In this document: positions 5,339-5,362 of the stretch, in pieces
Position numbering within the stretch: position 1 is the first letter of the stretch
How the letters are laid out: every line of letters begins with the position of its first letter
Assembly (NCBI GenBank): GCA_014379795.1
Contig: JACMLC010000024.1
Location: 1-5,362 of the forward strand
Source: Pyrinomonadaceae bacterium
GTDB taxonomy: Bacteria; Acidobacteriota; Blastocatellia; Pyrinomonadales; Pyrinomonadaceae
Direction: 5' to 3'
Length of the DNA: 5,362 nt
Program-made: the position numbers and the translations under genes
The notes under the pieces: model-generated
Told to the model about the DNA's origin: nothing
The model's input: only the letters and a program-made list of their open reading frames with translations
Database searches by the model: none

Positions 5339-5362
5339 GTTCTCAAACCCTCGCAGGATGCG
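5330..5362 (-). CDS. Possible 3' end of an upstream gene
   Basis: From the high-coordinate edge one minus-strand frame reads RILRGFENRG and stops at TAG (5330-5332), inside element E. Stops lying in or beside repeat arms are also seen for coaX, birA and the glycosyltransferase, which makes this frame plausible. Ten residues are too few to identify a family, and a second frame is also open for 12 codons, so this is a weak call. Confidence 0.22.
   Translation of the reverse strand, partial: RILRGFENRG

Overview
The window is a compact run of co-directional genes, all on the minus strand. The gene content (a type III pantothenate kinase, a stand-alone biotin ligase, an ACAD10/11-like phosphotransferase, and an uncharacterised protein beside a TRAM-domain RNA methyltransferase) and the repeat-rich gaps suggest an environmental bacterium. 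My best guess is Acidobacteriota (Blastocatellia/Pyrinomonadaceae type). That is recalled resemblance, not a search result. Nothing indicates a phage, plasmid or transposase.

In transcription order (high to low coordinates) the genes are: a possible 3' end of an upstream gene (5330-5362); a phosphotransferase (4159-5250); birA (3283-4044); a GT1-type glycosyltransferase (1852-3150); coaX (955-1752); an uncharacterised coiled-coil protein (153-896); and the N-terminus of a TrmA/RlmD-type RNA methyltransferase (1-145). birA and coaX are commonly adjacent in bacteria and serve biotin and CoA cofactor metabolism. Here a sugar transferase separates them. The last two genes are 7 bp apart and probably co-transcribed.

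The most striking content lies between the genes. Five of the six gaps carry the same architecture: a short tandem repeat (unit 7, 7, 8, 9 or 7 nt), an unrelated spacer of about 26-65 nt, then the same tandem repeat inverted. Each pair could fold into a stem of about 18-30 bp. The repeat word differs at nearly every site (CAAGTCC, AAGGATG, CACAGAGA, CACAGAGGA, GGGTGTA) although the layout is constant. The elements run into coding ends: coaX, the glycosyltransferase and birA end inside or at the edge of an arm, and the start codon of the uncharacterised gene touches one. The only gap without an element is the 7-bp one.

None of the six visible start codons has a convincing Shine-Dalgarno sequence. 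The gene coordinates are well supported, but promoters could not be assigned, and the role of the repeat pairs (terminator, mRNA stabiliser, mobile element remnant) is open.
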